Below, in pieces: positions 9,724 to 21,026 of a DNA stretch of 64,000 nt. Origin of the DNA: Zopfochytrium polystomum. Taxonomy: Eukaryota; Chytridiomycota; Chytridiomycetes; Chytridiales; Chytridiaceae. The stretch covers positions 124,001-188,000 of the forward strand of contig JAIVFJ010000078.1 of the NCBI GenBank assembly GCA_025765615.1. Reading direction: 5' to 3'. The position numbers and the translations under genes were made by a program. Below the pieces are notes generated by a model. That model did not search any database. It was given only the letters and a program-made list of their open reading frames with translations, and was not told the DNA's origin. The first letter of the stretch is position 1; every line of letters starts with the position of its first letter.

Positions 9724-10840
9724 TCAGGGACTGCTTCTACTTCTTGCCTTCCCACCCCCCCCGTCCTTGACCCCAAGGTTCCAGGCGTCCAGCAGCTGCT
9801 GCTGCGGCGACTTTTCCGCAACCCGTCGGCGCGCCAGCTCTGCGGGACTGACGAGATCGAGGTCGCCCAGCGTCGCCGGCGTGTTCATTGCTTTGATCCA
9901 GTCCAGCTCGAGCGAAAAGTCGCCGGCTTGCCGCACGATCGAGAACCCAACCGTCTTGACCTTTTCCCGCTCCAGCGCAAGCTGCCGTTTCTGCACATAT
10001 CCGTTGCTCGTGAGGATGAAGTCTTGAAACGGAATCTGTGCAGTTTTGGCGCGAGTGTGTGTTTGCGACAGGAGCAAGAAACTAGAAATAAGTGCATACT
10101 TATTTCCATCAAAGGACAAAACCGCCATCTCGCTCGCATTGCCGTCTCCTACCATGATGGTCTCCCACTCCCCCGGGGTCTTAAAGTTTAACCGATGCTG
10201 CCAGAGAAAGCTGTCGTAGATTGTATCACACTGAAGGTTCACCAACCACTGATGGTGGTCGCCCTTTGCCCGAATCGCCAGGTACCGAAAAAGTCGCGTG
10301 TCAAAGCGCGGCCGGTGGAAGAGTGTAATCGGCCGCTCCTGTTCTCGAGTGGATGGTGCGGTAGGAGGAGGAGGCGCCGCGCAGAAGTTGTTTTGCCAAG
10401 AGCAAGACGCTGTTTTGTCAAGACCAAGAAAAACGGTAACCAAATCGCAAGAAGTAGTACCTTCGACCGGATCCCCGCGTATCCGCTACGCTCAAGCTTT
10501 ACACCCTCCGGTACAGTCGTCGACAGGACTCCCCAGAATAGGCCTGCTCGCGGAACAGAAACAAACTTGTTCGGTCAGAACTGGGTTTCCTAAAGCGCCA
10601 TTCCCCTCCTTACCCGTATTTTGCTCTGTCAAGCCCCAATACGCTTCGGACAGTCCTGCGCCGGGGAGACGTTAGCAAGGGTCCCGTAAACTGTCAATGG
10701 CCCTCCTCCGAAAATCGTGTGCATGGATATATCGTTTCCTCACCACCAATGTCAGCGTCGGAGCCAACGACAAAATTTTCGAGCCATTCAACCGAGTCGA
10801 ACTGAAACATGGGCAGCTCTTTCTGCCATCCGACATCCAT
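9724..10840 (-). CDS. CIA30: Complex I intermediate-associated protein 30 (NDUFAF1/CIA30)
   Basis: Assembly chaperone for the membrane arm of mitochondrial NADH dehydrogenase. Exons that join in phase: 10840-10744 (MDVGWQKELPMFQFDSVEWL to VVGSDADIG), 10655-10614 (LSEAYWGLTEQNT), 10543-10461 (LFWGVLSTTVPEG, LERSGYAGIRSK), 10338-10153 (ERPITLFHRPRFDTRLFRYL, AIRAKGDHHQWLVNLQCD) and 10035-9724 (IPFQDFILTSNGYVQKRQLA, KTVGFSIVRQAGDFSLELDW). The order FDS...VGSDADIGG...RYLAIR.KGD...PWET-like GEWETIM...TIGFS-like TVGFS...LELDWI is the CIA30 domain. The last intron (10152-10036) is a multiple of three without a stop. No obvious mitochondrial presequence precedes the ATG at 10840; an upstream exon is possible but is separated by a long poly-T tract. 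The C-terminal tail is lysine/serine-rich. Confidence 0.9.
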
Positions 10841-10853
10841 CCGGATGGCTAGC

Positions 10854-10892
<39 letters not shown>

Positions 10893-12037
10893 CCAATCCG
10901 CGGTGGATGAAGGTTAGCCATTGCACGCGTCAGAGGAGTAGGGGGTCAAGTCCACGCATCCCATTAACAGCACCGAGCTGAGCCAGCACCAAGCTTGCAC
11001 GCCGCTTGCTGCGCGCGTGCGGGTAAATGTGTGCATGTGTTGTGTGCGCGCGTCTGTCGGAGCAGCAGCGGGAAGGTGTACGGCAAAAAAAAGAGGTTTT
11101 CCCGATCAGGTAAGGGGAGTTGGCAAATTCAGGGAAAAGGCTGCCTTGTTCGTCGTGTCCGGAGCGCGCCTAACGCTGTCAGTCCTGGGGTGGCTGCGAT
11201 CAAGTATCGGCCGTTGCATGCACTCATTGCACACCTCCCGGCGGCTGCAGCACGCCGCCGAGATGGAGGCCCAGAGAACCCCTAACTCCGCTGCAACCAT
11301 TGGAAAAAATGCAACTCCCGATATGGCAAGATAGAGGAAGGGCTAGGTGCAGCAGGGCACCTCACCGGATGCTAGCTCGCCCTTGACGTAGTTCGCCGAT
11401 CGGGACAGGTACTTAGAGAGTCGGGTGAAGGCAGGGTTGGACATGTCAGAAAAAGTCCAACGGAAAATCTGCAATCAAGCCCAAGTGGGTGTGTCGTCCA
11501 CAGGATCGATTTTATGTGGTCGAAAAAGGGGGGTGGGTAACCAACTCATTCCAGACATATGCCGAAGAGAAATGGGTGCAATCCAGACGAACATAAAAGA
11601 AGAACAGAGAAAAAAAAATTGGAGGTCAAACACGTTGAAAAATAAGAACCCAGGCGGTACCTCTATTGAGGAAGGGGGGAGAAAGTAAAGAGGGGACGAA
11701 GGACAAATGGCGGAAAATGAGCAAGATGGCAATCTGGTACAAAGGATAGAGGGAGTCCTGGGGGGTGTGGCAATAAAATATTCACCCATTGAAGGAACAT
11801 ATTTGGGATTGCGCAGGTGGAAAGAGCACCAGCAAAACTACAAAAAAAAAAAAAAAAGTAGGAAAAAGTGCCGAAAAAAATTTCGTTTCGGGTTTTTTCA
11901 GAGGGAGGCGGGGGGTTGTGGAGACGAGAGAAGGAATCAAAATGAAGAAAGAGGCGGGTCATAAACAGAGATGAATGCTTTTTCTTTGTAAGTTGGTGCA
12001 ACAAAAGTCAACGACATATCCTCATCTCAAACCATTG
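10841..12037. other. Intergenic with one possible small minus-strand gene start
   Basis: A T-run of about 35 nt lies at 10855-10891. On minus near 11446 an ATG starts MSNPAFTRLSKYLSRSANYV then KGELAS, followed by a GTGAGG donor. It looks like a first exon of a small helical, possibly mitochondrial protein, but no convincing next exon was found between 11340 and 10900. The rest (11440-12030) is purine-rich on the plus strand with no recognisable product. Confidence 0.3.
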
Positions 12038-14183
12038 TCACCAACTGTCTTGCTGGGCCTCCCACCCTACTGAGAGGTTCCCGCTTTCGGCGGCACTAAA
12101 CGACAACGACGTCCGTAGAGGTGGGCCAGGTCGAGGCTTCGTTGCGTTGGTGACGGAAGGGGGGGACGAGAACGAGGGTGGAAGCCAAGTCGAGTCAGAA
12201 TGTGTCGATGCCGATGTCGGCGCCAACATTGTGCCTGGTGGGGGTTGAAGAAGGCTGGAACTCTGAACCGACGATGCTGAGGGGGAGGGCGTGGGTAAAG
12301 GAAGGCCACGGCGTGGAGACAACGACAACGTCGAAAATGACGGTGGTGGCGGTGGCTGAGAAGACAGGGATGCCTTGGTTTGAGTGGCTGGGGAGCGGGG
12401 ATACCCTCCAGGGAACAAGCGCGCTCCGGAATCGTCCGTGGAGTGTAGAGAAAGGGGGGAAAGCAGGTTGGCGAAGTCAGGAGACAAGGACCTTCGGCGT
12501 GTTGGACGGAACCGATCTGCTGACGCGGCAGAAAGGCTGTGGGGCAGCGGCGGCCGGCGCGCCTCTGTTGGAAAGTGCGCCGATAAATGGGCGGGCGACG
12601 GTTTAGCGGTGCCTGCTGCGAGAGTGGGTTCAGTAACAGCCACCGACGTGGGGGTAGGATCAGAGTAAAACGCGTCGTCCGGAAACCATTGACTGTCGTC
12701 AAAGTCAGCGAATGCCGGAAAAGGGTCCTCCACCGAACGTCGTGGACTTGACGGCAAACTCGGGTTTGAAGAGCGTTCGATCTGCCAAGCCATGGCTTGA
12801 GACATCTGTGAGCGACGGTCCATTGAATGTTGCTGCTGCTGTTGCTGCGGACTGTCCACATTCATCACTCGAGAGCTCGATTCTACTGGAAGGGGTAGGT
12901 TTCCCTGTTTGAAGATGGACGACTCGTCCAAACGGTGGATGAAACTGCACAAATCTCCAAACGGACACGTTCCCGTCATCCAATAACGCTTGCAAAGGGC
13001 GGTCTGGGGGTCATGTTAGGTGTTCAGATGAAAAGAAAGCGATTACTGCTTGTTCGCCCACAATCACATGACACATTATTCGCCAGAATAGTCGTGACCG
13101 AACCTTCCACTTTGGGTGCCGGGTAACAAATCGAAGCTCCGATTCTGAATGCGCAAACTGGCACTTGTTGCCGTACCTGGTCAAATCAGTTAGGCGATAG
13201 TTGAAAATTCGAGAAACACGTACGGGCACGATCCGAACATCCGCCAAGTTCTGCAGAGCTCCGTTTTATGAAGAAAGTGCTTCTTCTTTGGACGCTTTTG
13301 CGAACTTGATGCACCAGACGATTGGAGCTGCAGCAGCTGCTGTTGCTGCTGCTGCTGATTCAACTGCTGTTGAACAAGGAGCATTTGTTGGTGCTGATGT
13401 CGCGTCTGAAGGGAGTCGACAGATCGCCGTACGGGAGGCTGTTTGAAAGAACAAAAATGAAGAATCGGAGGTAAAGTTGGGTTCAGCGAGGTGGATCCGG
13501 CCCAAGTTAAAACATAAGACCAGTCAAGGGTCCGGCCGATACGATGCGCGAAGCTAGCCTTCGTGTTGAGTCCATTCAAAACCCCAATCTGCACTAACGT
13601 TGTCGGCATCGGGGGGCGTTGCCGCAGTGTAAGGAAGGTCCATCCCTTGAAACCCTGGACTTGGGGTATGTAGGTCTGAAGGGAAAGAAAACACGCGATT
13701 GATGCCAGGATCACCGCCGCCGCTGCTTCTGCCAACCGCATCGAACTCGAACAATTCCGTCGACGCCAACGCAGGAATCACAGGGGACGGCTTCCTCCTG
13801 CCATACTGGTTTAGAGTGAAATGGGATGAGGTCGCGTCGCGAGCAAAATCTCCGAGGCCAGTGTTCGAGCTTTCGTCGATGCGGAAGCCAGCTGTGGCGG
13901 CCGAGGCGGTCATGGTGTTGTTTGTAGCCGCGAAGGGGGAGGGGACGGGGACGGAGACGGCGGAGGTTGCTGCTGTTGTAGCGGAGATGGCTGGGACGAC
14001 GCTTGAGGCGACGGCGGTCGTCGGGCCGTTCGCGGCGTGGGGGTGGTGGTGGTGTGGGTGGTGGTGGTGGTGGAGGATGGTGTGGGGGTGGTGGTGGTGG
14101 TTGTGAGTGGCGTCGGGGGTGTGGTGGTGGTGGTGGTCGTTGTTGTTGTTGACTCCAGCGACCCCGCCGCCGCCACTGTTCAT
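12038..14183 (-). CDS. Tandem CCCH zinc-finger RNA-binding protein 1 (TTP/Zfs1/Cth type)
   Basis: Binds AU-rich elements in mRNA 3' UTRs and promotes their decay. Exons 14183-13599, 13438-13224, 13176-13104 and 13003-12038 join in phase. Finger 1 is C-x8-C-x5-C-x3-H (KTELCRTWRMFGSCPY, then GNKCQFAH); an 18-residue linker with RHPKWK leads to finger 2 (ALCKRYWMTGTCPFGDLCSF IH), same spacing. The KTELCR lead-in and R-H-P-K linker are diagnostic of the TTP family. Before the fingers lies a long Asn/His/Ala-rich low-complexity region; after them about 300 residues rich in Ser/Pro with RRRSLSPD-type sites that could be phosphorylated. A paralogue lies at 60607-62182 on the same strand. Confidence 0.92.
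13910..14165. repeat. GGT/GTG-rich simple sequence encoding His/Asn runs
   Basis: Imperfect trinucleotide repeat inside exon 1 of the CCCH gene; read on minus it gives runs such as HHHHHTPDATHNHHHH. The matching low-complexity lead in the second CCCH gene is also His/Asn-rich. Confidence 0.7.
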
Positions 14184-14229
14184 TTTTGATTAAATTTTTT
14201 AGTCTTATTGAATCAATTTTTTTTTTCTT

Positions 14230-14235
<6 letters not shown>

Positions 14236-14266
<31 letters not shown>
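14236..14266. repeat. (CT)n microsatellite upstream of the CCCH gene
   Basis: An uninterrupted CT run, after a T-rich run at 14217-14226, just upstream of the start codon of the minus-strand CCCH gene; it reads (GA)n on the gene strand and lies in the presumptive 5' UTR or promoter. Confidence 0.75.
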
Positions 14267-14309
14267 AAGGAAACATACGTCTCTCTGTCTTCTCCTCCGT
14301 GTCCCAAGA

Positions 14310-16450
14310 AGACAAATTAAAATTTGGGGTTTGCAGAAAGGAGGGTTGCACAGCAGCAACACCTCACACTGTGGTGGTGCAAGGAGCACCAACTTTGATG
14401 ACGACTTGTGCATTTTCTGGCACCTGGTCTTTGACACAATTTGTATAAAGCAAGCAGCATACATTGTACAACAGTCTCCCACCTCAGCTTCACCATCACA
14501 GTGCAGAGTAGTTCACCAGAGAAGTCACCTCCATCCACACTCATCAGCTATCTTTTCTTTCAAACAAAATTGTGACCCATCCCAATCACCTGGAGTATAA
14601 ACAAGATGCAGAAACGAGAAAGAACATGCAGAATGCAGCAACACATGATAAACGCACAGAACAAGTAAACAAAGAGTAGTGCCACTCGCCACAACCACTA
14701 CCCACACTACCAACTCACTCAGTTTTTGTCCCCCCACCATTCCACCATTGTTGACTGCACTTTCAATAGTGGGGAAGACGTTTTGACAGTTGTTTTTTGC
14801 AGCAACAGCGCTGTGAAACAAGCAGAATCAGCCATCTAGAACATCAGCCACATACCAAAACTGAATTTCGATTTTTGTTGATACCAACTTCTTTCAATCA
14901 CCTTTGGAATCGCTAACCACAGCAAGAAAGTACTGATTCCACTCTATGTCTCCACCAAACACCGTGATTCGCGACAGCTTCCTTGCTGATTAACAGCTCC
15001 CTGCGTTTTAGTACTCAACTATCATCAAAATTTGTTGACTACAACTTCCCCCCAACACAACTCACTCAAAAGTCAACCAAATCACTTCAAACCAATTTTC
15101 CAACGACTCCCAGCACCTGGACGACCTGGGGCAACCCGGTGATTCTTCAAACAAGCCCTCTACGTCGAGGGGAATTCAGTTTCGACAAGTAGCCCCTATA
15201 TTGGAGGCTCATATAACAAAAGAGAGTTTTTGCAAATCGTGAAATTCAATTTTGAAGAAAAAATTTCATGTCCAGATGGACTGTATGTTTTAAGAAAGCA
15301 TTTCTGTGTTGCAAACTGCAAATTTGACTTGGAATGGAACAAGTGATTCCGACGAGGAAGAAGAATCCAGTGCAAAACAAGCCAATCCTCTTCGTCCATT
15401 TGCTCTCTCTTCCCTCTCTGCCCACTCACTCCCCTCTCCTATCTTCATCCTCTTACTCTCACTTCTCCATCACAACTTCTCTCTCTCTCTCTCTCTGTTC
15501 CTCTCCATACACAACAAGCCCCTCCAGTCCTGTGTGGGATTTCATCATTGTCACAATTTTGTATAAAGCCAAACAGCGTACATTGCACAAGAGTCTCCCA
15601 CCTCAGCATCACAACACAGTAGTCCACCAGGGTAGTTCACCACCATCCACAAACAGCAGCTGTCATTTCTTTCACGGACTTAATGTATGCTGTTGGATGC
15701 AAATATATTTCAGCTGTTGTGCGTTCCACTTGCATCTTGAGAATAGTTTGGATGGGACCAAGCTTGCGAATTTTGTAGAGTGATTCCAAGAGTTGAATGG
15801 TCTATCTCAGGCTCAGGCAGTCAATACTGCCATTTGGATATAACTTAATCTTGTAAATCCATTTGTAGCCGACAATATTAACATTTGGAGGAGGTACAAC
15901 GATTTCGTAGGTTCCAAGAAGTAGGTATTCTCGAATCTGTTAGGGCTGTGCCTCAAGCCATTCGTTTGAAAGGGACCGTTTAATGCTTCCTCCTGAATTT
16001 GAGGATTAGGACAGCGGCCACTGGTGAGATAGCTGTGGCCTGAGCGTGTGTGTTTGGGTGAAGGAGGGTGGTATGTCCTTATCCACACATGATGTACGGG
16101 TTTGAGATTGAGACTGAACAGTAACGTTAGGTTAGGTCAAACGACTATCGCTAAATGGAATCAGCAAAGAAAAGAGTTTCAGGTATTCCGCTCAGAGGTG
16201 GTGTATGCTGACTGCGGTTCTTGCGTTATCTGCTTCGCCTCATGTGGACATTAATGCATAGGGTTGGGGGGACTTGGAGCATTAGTCAAGGGGTTGACTT
16301 GTCTATTTTCTCTCTCTCTGTTTTTGGGCCATTTCCCTTTTTCCTTTTTTTTCTTCAATCTGATTTCTGTCCTTTGGCACCAATACAGAGCCCCTTCAAA
16401 TCCATCTGGCTTGCGACGGTGAGGGTAGCAAGGGGTGGTACACACCCAGG
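14310..16450 (+). repeat. Decayed copia LTR and leader fragments, mixed orientation
   Basis: 14322-14565 is a diverged copy of the element C LTR (shared ACCTCACACTGTGGTG, CACCTGGTCTTTG, CATACATTGTACAACAGTCT), followed by its leader (CAAAATTGTGACCCATCCCA, 14566-14600) and A/C-rich 5' untranslated sequence to about 15180. 15345-15545 is a piece of the large CT-rich LTR of element E, joined at its GGGATTTCATCA end to the 3' part of a C-type LTR (15546-15680). On minus, 16088-15820 holds the start of a copia RT region (KHTRSGHSYLTSGRCPNPQ) with many lesions. No ORF survives. Confidence 0.7.
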
Positions 16451-16456
16451 TGAGTA

Positions 16457-17707
16457 CAGGGGGGGGGACAAAAGTTTCCGGGCACTTGCTGTGCCACCAA
16501 AATTTCGCTCAACATGAGCCATCCAATTCCACAAATCTTAATTGTATTTCAAGCAAAAAGAACGTGATGTTTCGAAAGTCTGGTCAATAGTCTGTTGGCC
16601 CTCCATCGCTCTCAATAGTAGCTTGCATCCTTGCAGGCATACTCTTCACTAATGATTGGAGGAACTGGGGTTCAATTTCCTGCCAAGCTTTTCGAACTGA
16701 CTTTTTCAACACCTCGAGGCCAAGTGGTTGGTCTTCTGATACTTGATCTTTAATTAGAGCCCAGAGATTCTCTATGGGGTTCAAATCCGGGCTTTGAGCG
16801 GGTCAGTTCATGATAGGCAAGCCCTTTTCTTTGAACCAAGCTTTAACTTTCAGGGCTGTGTGAGCTGGTGCATTGTCATGCTGATAGATCAGGCTGTTCT
16901 CAAGAAACTCCTCGTCGGCATTCTGTTCATCCAAATATTCAATAAAGACTTGAAGTTGACCATCCAAAATGTCAATATACTGCGAGCTGTTCAGTCGCCC
17001 GTCAATGAATGCATAGCTTCCTGCAATTGAACCACGGAAACAAGCCCAAATTGAGAACGACTGGCGGCCACTCTTCACTGTTGCTTGAAGACATTCTGGT
17101 TTGAGCTTTTCACCAGCACAGCGCCAAACAGGGACCTGCCCCTGCGCTCCAGTCTCAAAGCTGGCCTCATCAGTCCAAATTACCTTCTCCCACTCTTCAA
17201 CGGACCACCTGACATGCTCCTTAGCAAATTCAAGCCGTTTACGTCGATGCTCTGGCTTTAGATAGGGCTTTTTGGCTGCAAGACAGTTGAAAATCCCCTC
17301 CTCGTGAAGTACATGTCGAACAGTCCTTGTTGAAACGGGATCGTCACGAGCGGAATTCAACTGATTTGTAAGGTCGCCAAGTGTTTGCCTTCTGTTTGAT
17401 GCAGATCCCTTTGTAGCTCGAACCAAATAACGGCGATTGTTCTCTGAGAGCTTGTGAGGCCGTCTGGACCGTTGACTTCAGTACAGTTGTGTCATTGGCG
17501 ATCTCATGGGTGCTCTTCCCGTTGTTGTGCATCGCAATCAGCGTCTTGCACACGCCATGATCATTCTTTACTCTCTTTGCTGTCCCCATGTCAAATGTCG
17601 AGGCGATTGCTCTGAGTTTGGTGAGATCATCAATGGGGCAGTGCAGATCAACGAGCTGGCGGTGGCGGGTGGCACAGCGGTGCCTGGAAACTTTTGTCCT
17701 CCCCCTG
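16457..17707 (-). mobile_element. Tc1-like DNA transposon, 1.25 kb
   Basis: Terminal inverted repeats about 29 bp long (left CAGGGGG...ACAAAAGTTTCC, right its reverse complement with a few changes), flanked by TA at 16455-16456 and 17708-17709. It carries a single transposase gene on minus filling nearly the whole element. Confidence 0.88.
16584..17589 (-). pseudogene. Tc1-type transposase, one frameshift and one nonsense codon
   Basis: Starts MGTAKRVKNDHGVCKTLIAM with an HTH (NNGKSTHEIANDTTVLKST), then a one-base frame change near 17440, then a second HTH-like block (RQTLGDLTNQLNS, ARDDPVSTRTVRHVLHEEGI) and the catalytic core: IWTDEASFETG, IYQHDNAPAH, SPDLNPIENLW, that is D-D-E. Between the second D and the E one codon is TGA (near 16805) where Trp is expected (LPIMN then stop then PAQSPDL). 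All else is intact, so inactivation is recent. Full family length, about 335 aa. Confidence 0.88.
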
Positions 17708-18040
17708 TACATGGTCCCTTTGGGGGCTCCTCTCAAGGGGCCGTGGGTGGGGAATGCAGCTGGCCCCACCACCGACTGTGTGACACTGCTGGCTCTGTGT
17801 TGGAGTGAGGATCATGGGCACTTGCCTGCCGCGGAGGCGACGGTGATGGCATCGTCGACCTTGCGAGGGTGGCCAGTAGCGCAGCCCCCGCCACCTGAGA
17901 GTTTAATCTACGAGTGCCTGCCTCGGTCCTATTGCTGTGAGAGTGAGATGTGTGAGTACGAGTGCGATGCGATGAAGCCCGTTGGTCGAGTGATTGTGCT
18001 GACACAGCCCAGTGGGGTGCATGTAATCGCAGGCGTTTTC

Positions 18041-18268
18041 TGTTAGTTTTGGGTCGTTTGGTGTAAGCAGTGTGCAGGAGCTTTGAACTGATACTGCTCT
18101 GCAAGGATGCCTTGCAGCATTTTGCAAGTGATGGTCCTTGTAACGGTTTGTATAAAGACAAACACAAGACTGACAGAAGCCAAGATCAACCTCCCAACAC
18201 CACCACCTTCAGTAGTGTACACCACAGCAGCCCAATCCTTCAATCAGCCATCATAGCAAATTCTTTCA
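18041..18268 (+). repeat. Copia LTR (5' type), scrambled element
   Basis: Starts TGTTAGTTTTGGG, ends TTCTTTCA, followed by TACAAAACTGTTACCCATCC, the same leader start as element C. Contains TATAAAG near 18150. Confidence 0.75.
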
Positions 18269-18367
18269 TACAAAACTGTTACCCATCCCAATCACAACCC
18301 CCTTGGTTCCAGCCAGATCCAATCAGTAGTAAGGGTTTGGCACACATAATCGCCCTGAGAAAACAAC

Positions 18368-19046
18368 ATGACTACTGACTCAACCAATCACATCAACGTG
18401 GAGAAGAATGATGTGGTTGATCCACTAGACTTCTGTGACACTGCAACCTGTCTCATCAAAAATGGACCATTCCAAGGACAGAGATTCCAATTGGTGCCTC
18501 TGCCTCGTGGACAAGAGAAACGGACCAGGGACTTGCAAAGGAGATCATTGACGACTTTGAACGCTTCAAAATGGAACCAACTGAAACCTCAGATGCCTTT
18601 ATTACCCGATAAACCAAAGCGAACCATTGAGTTGACATGTTTGCAAAGTCAACAGCTGGAGAACTCCTCCATCGTTTTTGGCCTTTCCAAAAAGTTGTTC
18701 AAATCTTTGTTGGCTCACTGAACCAAAGCCTGGTGGATATGGGGATAGGAAACATTTTTCTTGTTGTCGGCAACCCAGCTCCTCAGATAACAAGTTCAGC
18801 CAAAAAACTAATCTCACTCTTCAAAAACCTGTTCAACAAAACAACTATGATAAGCAACATATCCAGCTGGCCAACCAAAGTGACAAAGACTCAACTACTA
18901 CTGCACCAGAAATCACCTACTGTTACTATCCTGGTTATCTGCCTCTTCATATCGATTGAACAACAAACAACGGAGGCCCTCAAAAACCAACTAGCTCCAT
19001 CAACGAATAATCAATCTGCTAAGTGTTTTGCTCTTCTCTTTTGAAA
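18368..19046 (+). pseudogene. Copia gag fragment, scrambled element
   Basis: Begins MTTDSTNHINVEKNDVVDPL and, in shifting frames, matches the gag of element C: KEIIDDFERFKMEPTE against KEIIDDFERLKMEPAE, and NQSLVDMGIGNIFLVVGNP against NNTLIDMGVANTFMFAGNP. Stops near 18605 and 18722 and frame changes make it dead. It ends about 15 bp before an LTR terminus in the opposite orientation. Confidence 0.75.
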
Positions 19047-19060
19047 TGCATCAAAGTAAC

Positions 19061-19299
19061 TGAAAGAATTCGTTGGGCTGGATTGTCCATGGGTTGTGCT
19101 GCTGTGGAGATGGAGGTAGTACACTACTGAAGGTGGTGGTGGTGGGAGGTTGATCTTGGCTTCTGTCAGTCTTGTGTTTGTCTTTATACGAAACTGTTCC
19201 AAGGACCACCACTTGCAAAATGCTGCAAGTCATCCTTGCAGAGCAGCATCAGGTCAAAGTTCCTGCCCATTGCTTACACCAAAAGACCCAAAACTAACA
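19061..19299 (-). repeat. Copia LTR (3' type) in reverse orientation
   Basis: Read on minus it starts TGTTAGTTTTGGG and ends GAATTCTTTCA; the polypurine tract TAAGGGGGGAG sits directly upstream on minus (19300-19312), so it is the downstream LTR of the minus-strand RT/RNase H fragment that follows. Confidence 0.8.
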
Positions 19300-19449
19300 C
19301 TCCCCCCTTAGCTGTGGGCAAGAGCAAGGGCCAGCATGGAGGAGCACCTTAAGCCATAGTCAACTTAAGGAAACCCTACACCAGAGAAAGAAGAATCACA
19401 AACACATATGACTGGCCATCAGATGGCAGAACAGAAAGGACAGACCGCA

Positions 19450-20990
19450 CTAACAAGAAATGGATGGGGGCACATATTGAACTTCAGAGGTAAAAGAAAA
19501 TGAGTCAAAGTAATGAAAAGGAACAAAGAAGAAAACAACTTCACAGATAAGAAAAAATGAATTAGAGGAAGAGAAGAAACAAAGGCCAATGCGACTCAAA
19601 TGGTTTTCACTGAGAGCAGCTGAGAGAGATTTCGTCATATAGTCTGCAGGCTGTTCTCCTCCAGCAATCCATTCAAGCTGTACTACTTTTTGTTCCACAA
19701 GTTCTCGAATATAATGATACTTACCATGATATGCTTTGACTGATTGGTGGAAAGATCATTTGAACTGAGGTTGATCACACTGCTGTTGTCAGTGTAGATG
19801 ACAAGAGGAGTTGGAGACAGAAGTTGAAGTGCTGAGTAGAGTTGGGATTGTGCCTGAAGTTCTCATCTCAGTTCAGACACAGCCACGTATTCAGCTTCCT
19901 GCGGTGACAGCATGACAGTGCTGCTCCAAACAGACGTCCAACTAATAGCTGTTATCCAAATAGAACATAGTAGCAAAGCTGTGATTTCCCATCTGAGTGG
20001 ACACCATGGGAAGTAACCGGCTATATCTGTGCAGTTGTGAGAATAGAATAAACCACACTCACTATTACCGTTGAGATATTCGAGAACCCAAATAAGGACC
20101 TTCATGTGTTGCTCGCTAGGATCCTTGCTGAAGAAGGCACCATGGTATGAAACTGCTGGGGCAAGGTCTGGCCGCGTGTGTGTTGCAAGGTAGTTGATGC
20201 CGCCAAGGATTGCCTGCTACAGTCTCTGGTCTGCAGCTGCTTCGTCGATCCCATGTGGCTGAAGATTGAGACTACTGGAAGGGCAGTTACTGCAGTGCGG
20301 TTGTTGATAGTGTTCGCGGTTGAAGTAACTCCTTGATATAGGCTTCCTGGTGCAAGAAGATTCTGTTGTGGCGGTGTTCCAGTTGCATATTGAGGATGGT
20401 TTTGATTGTTCCTATTTCGCGGAGCTTGTGACGAGATTTTAGCAGTGTGATGGCAGAGGTGATCTCCCCAGAATCCCCAAAGAAACCAATATCATTGACA
20501 TAGATGGCAATGAAAATGACTTTTCCATCCACTTGACGGAAGAGGATACAGGGTCCACTGTGCATTGCTGATATCGATTCGACTTCAGGTGGCCAATCAG
20601 TTCTTGGTACCAACACTGGCCGGCTTGCTTGATACCATTAACAGCTCTCTTCAGTAGCCAGACTTTGCCATCACTGCGGTAGCTGTCTGGCTGGTCCATG
20701 TAAATGGGCACATCAAGCATGCTGTTTAGATACGCATTGCTGATGTCGACAATAGCAGTGTGCCAGTTGTTTGCAGCTGCCATGGCAATGAGCCAACAAA
20801 GACGATTGATTCGGACAACAGGAGAGTGAGTATTCCAAAAATCAATGGCATGACGTTGAGTGAAGCCCTTAGCCACAAGCCGTGCACGGAAGCGCTCAAT
20901 GCTGCTGTCTGGTTTAAGTTTGACCTTGTAGACCCATTTGTTCTGCATGACATTGATGTTGTTGGGCCACACCCCACGACTCTACGGTGG
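19450..20990 (-). pseudogene. Copia reverse transcriptase - RNase H, inverted part of scrambled element
   Basis: On minus: NNINVMQNKWVYKVKLKPDS, FTQRHAIDFWNTHSPVVRIN, TAIVDISNAYLNSMLDVPIY, KRAVNGIKQAGQCWYQELIG, then FIAIYVNDIGFFG, where the catalytic YVDD is changed to YVND, then LKVLIWVLEYLNGNSECGLF and STVMLSPQEAEYVAVSEL of RNase H and HIQLEWIAGGEQPADYMTKS-like tail. Several frame breaks. Its 5' edge (about 20990) corresponds to the exact RT position where the plus-strand fragment ends at 22992. Confidence 0.85.
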
Positions 20991-21026
20991 CTTAGTTAGA
21001 GGGTCCATTCCACTCTCTCAAGGAAG

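Noticed and set aside
11707..12004. Lys/Phe-rich ORFs on both strands
   Set aside because: Low complexity, no start context, no splice partners; likely 3' flank of the CCCH gene.
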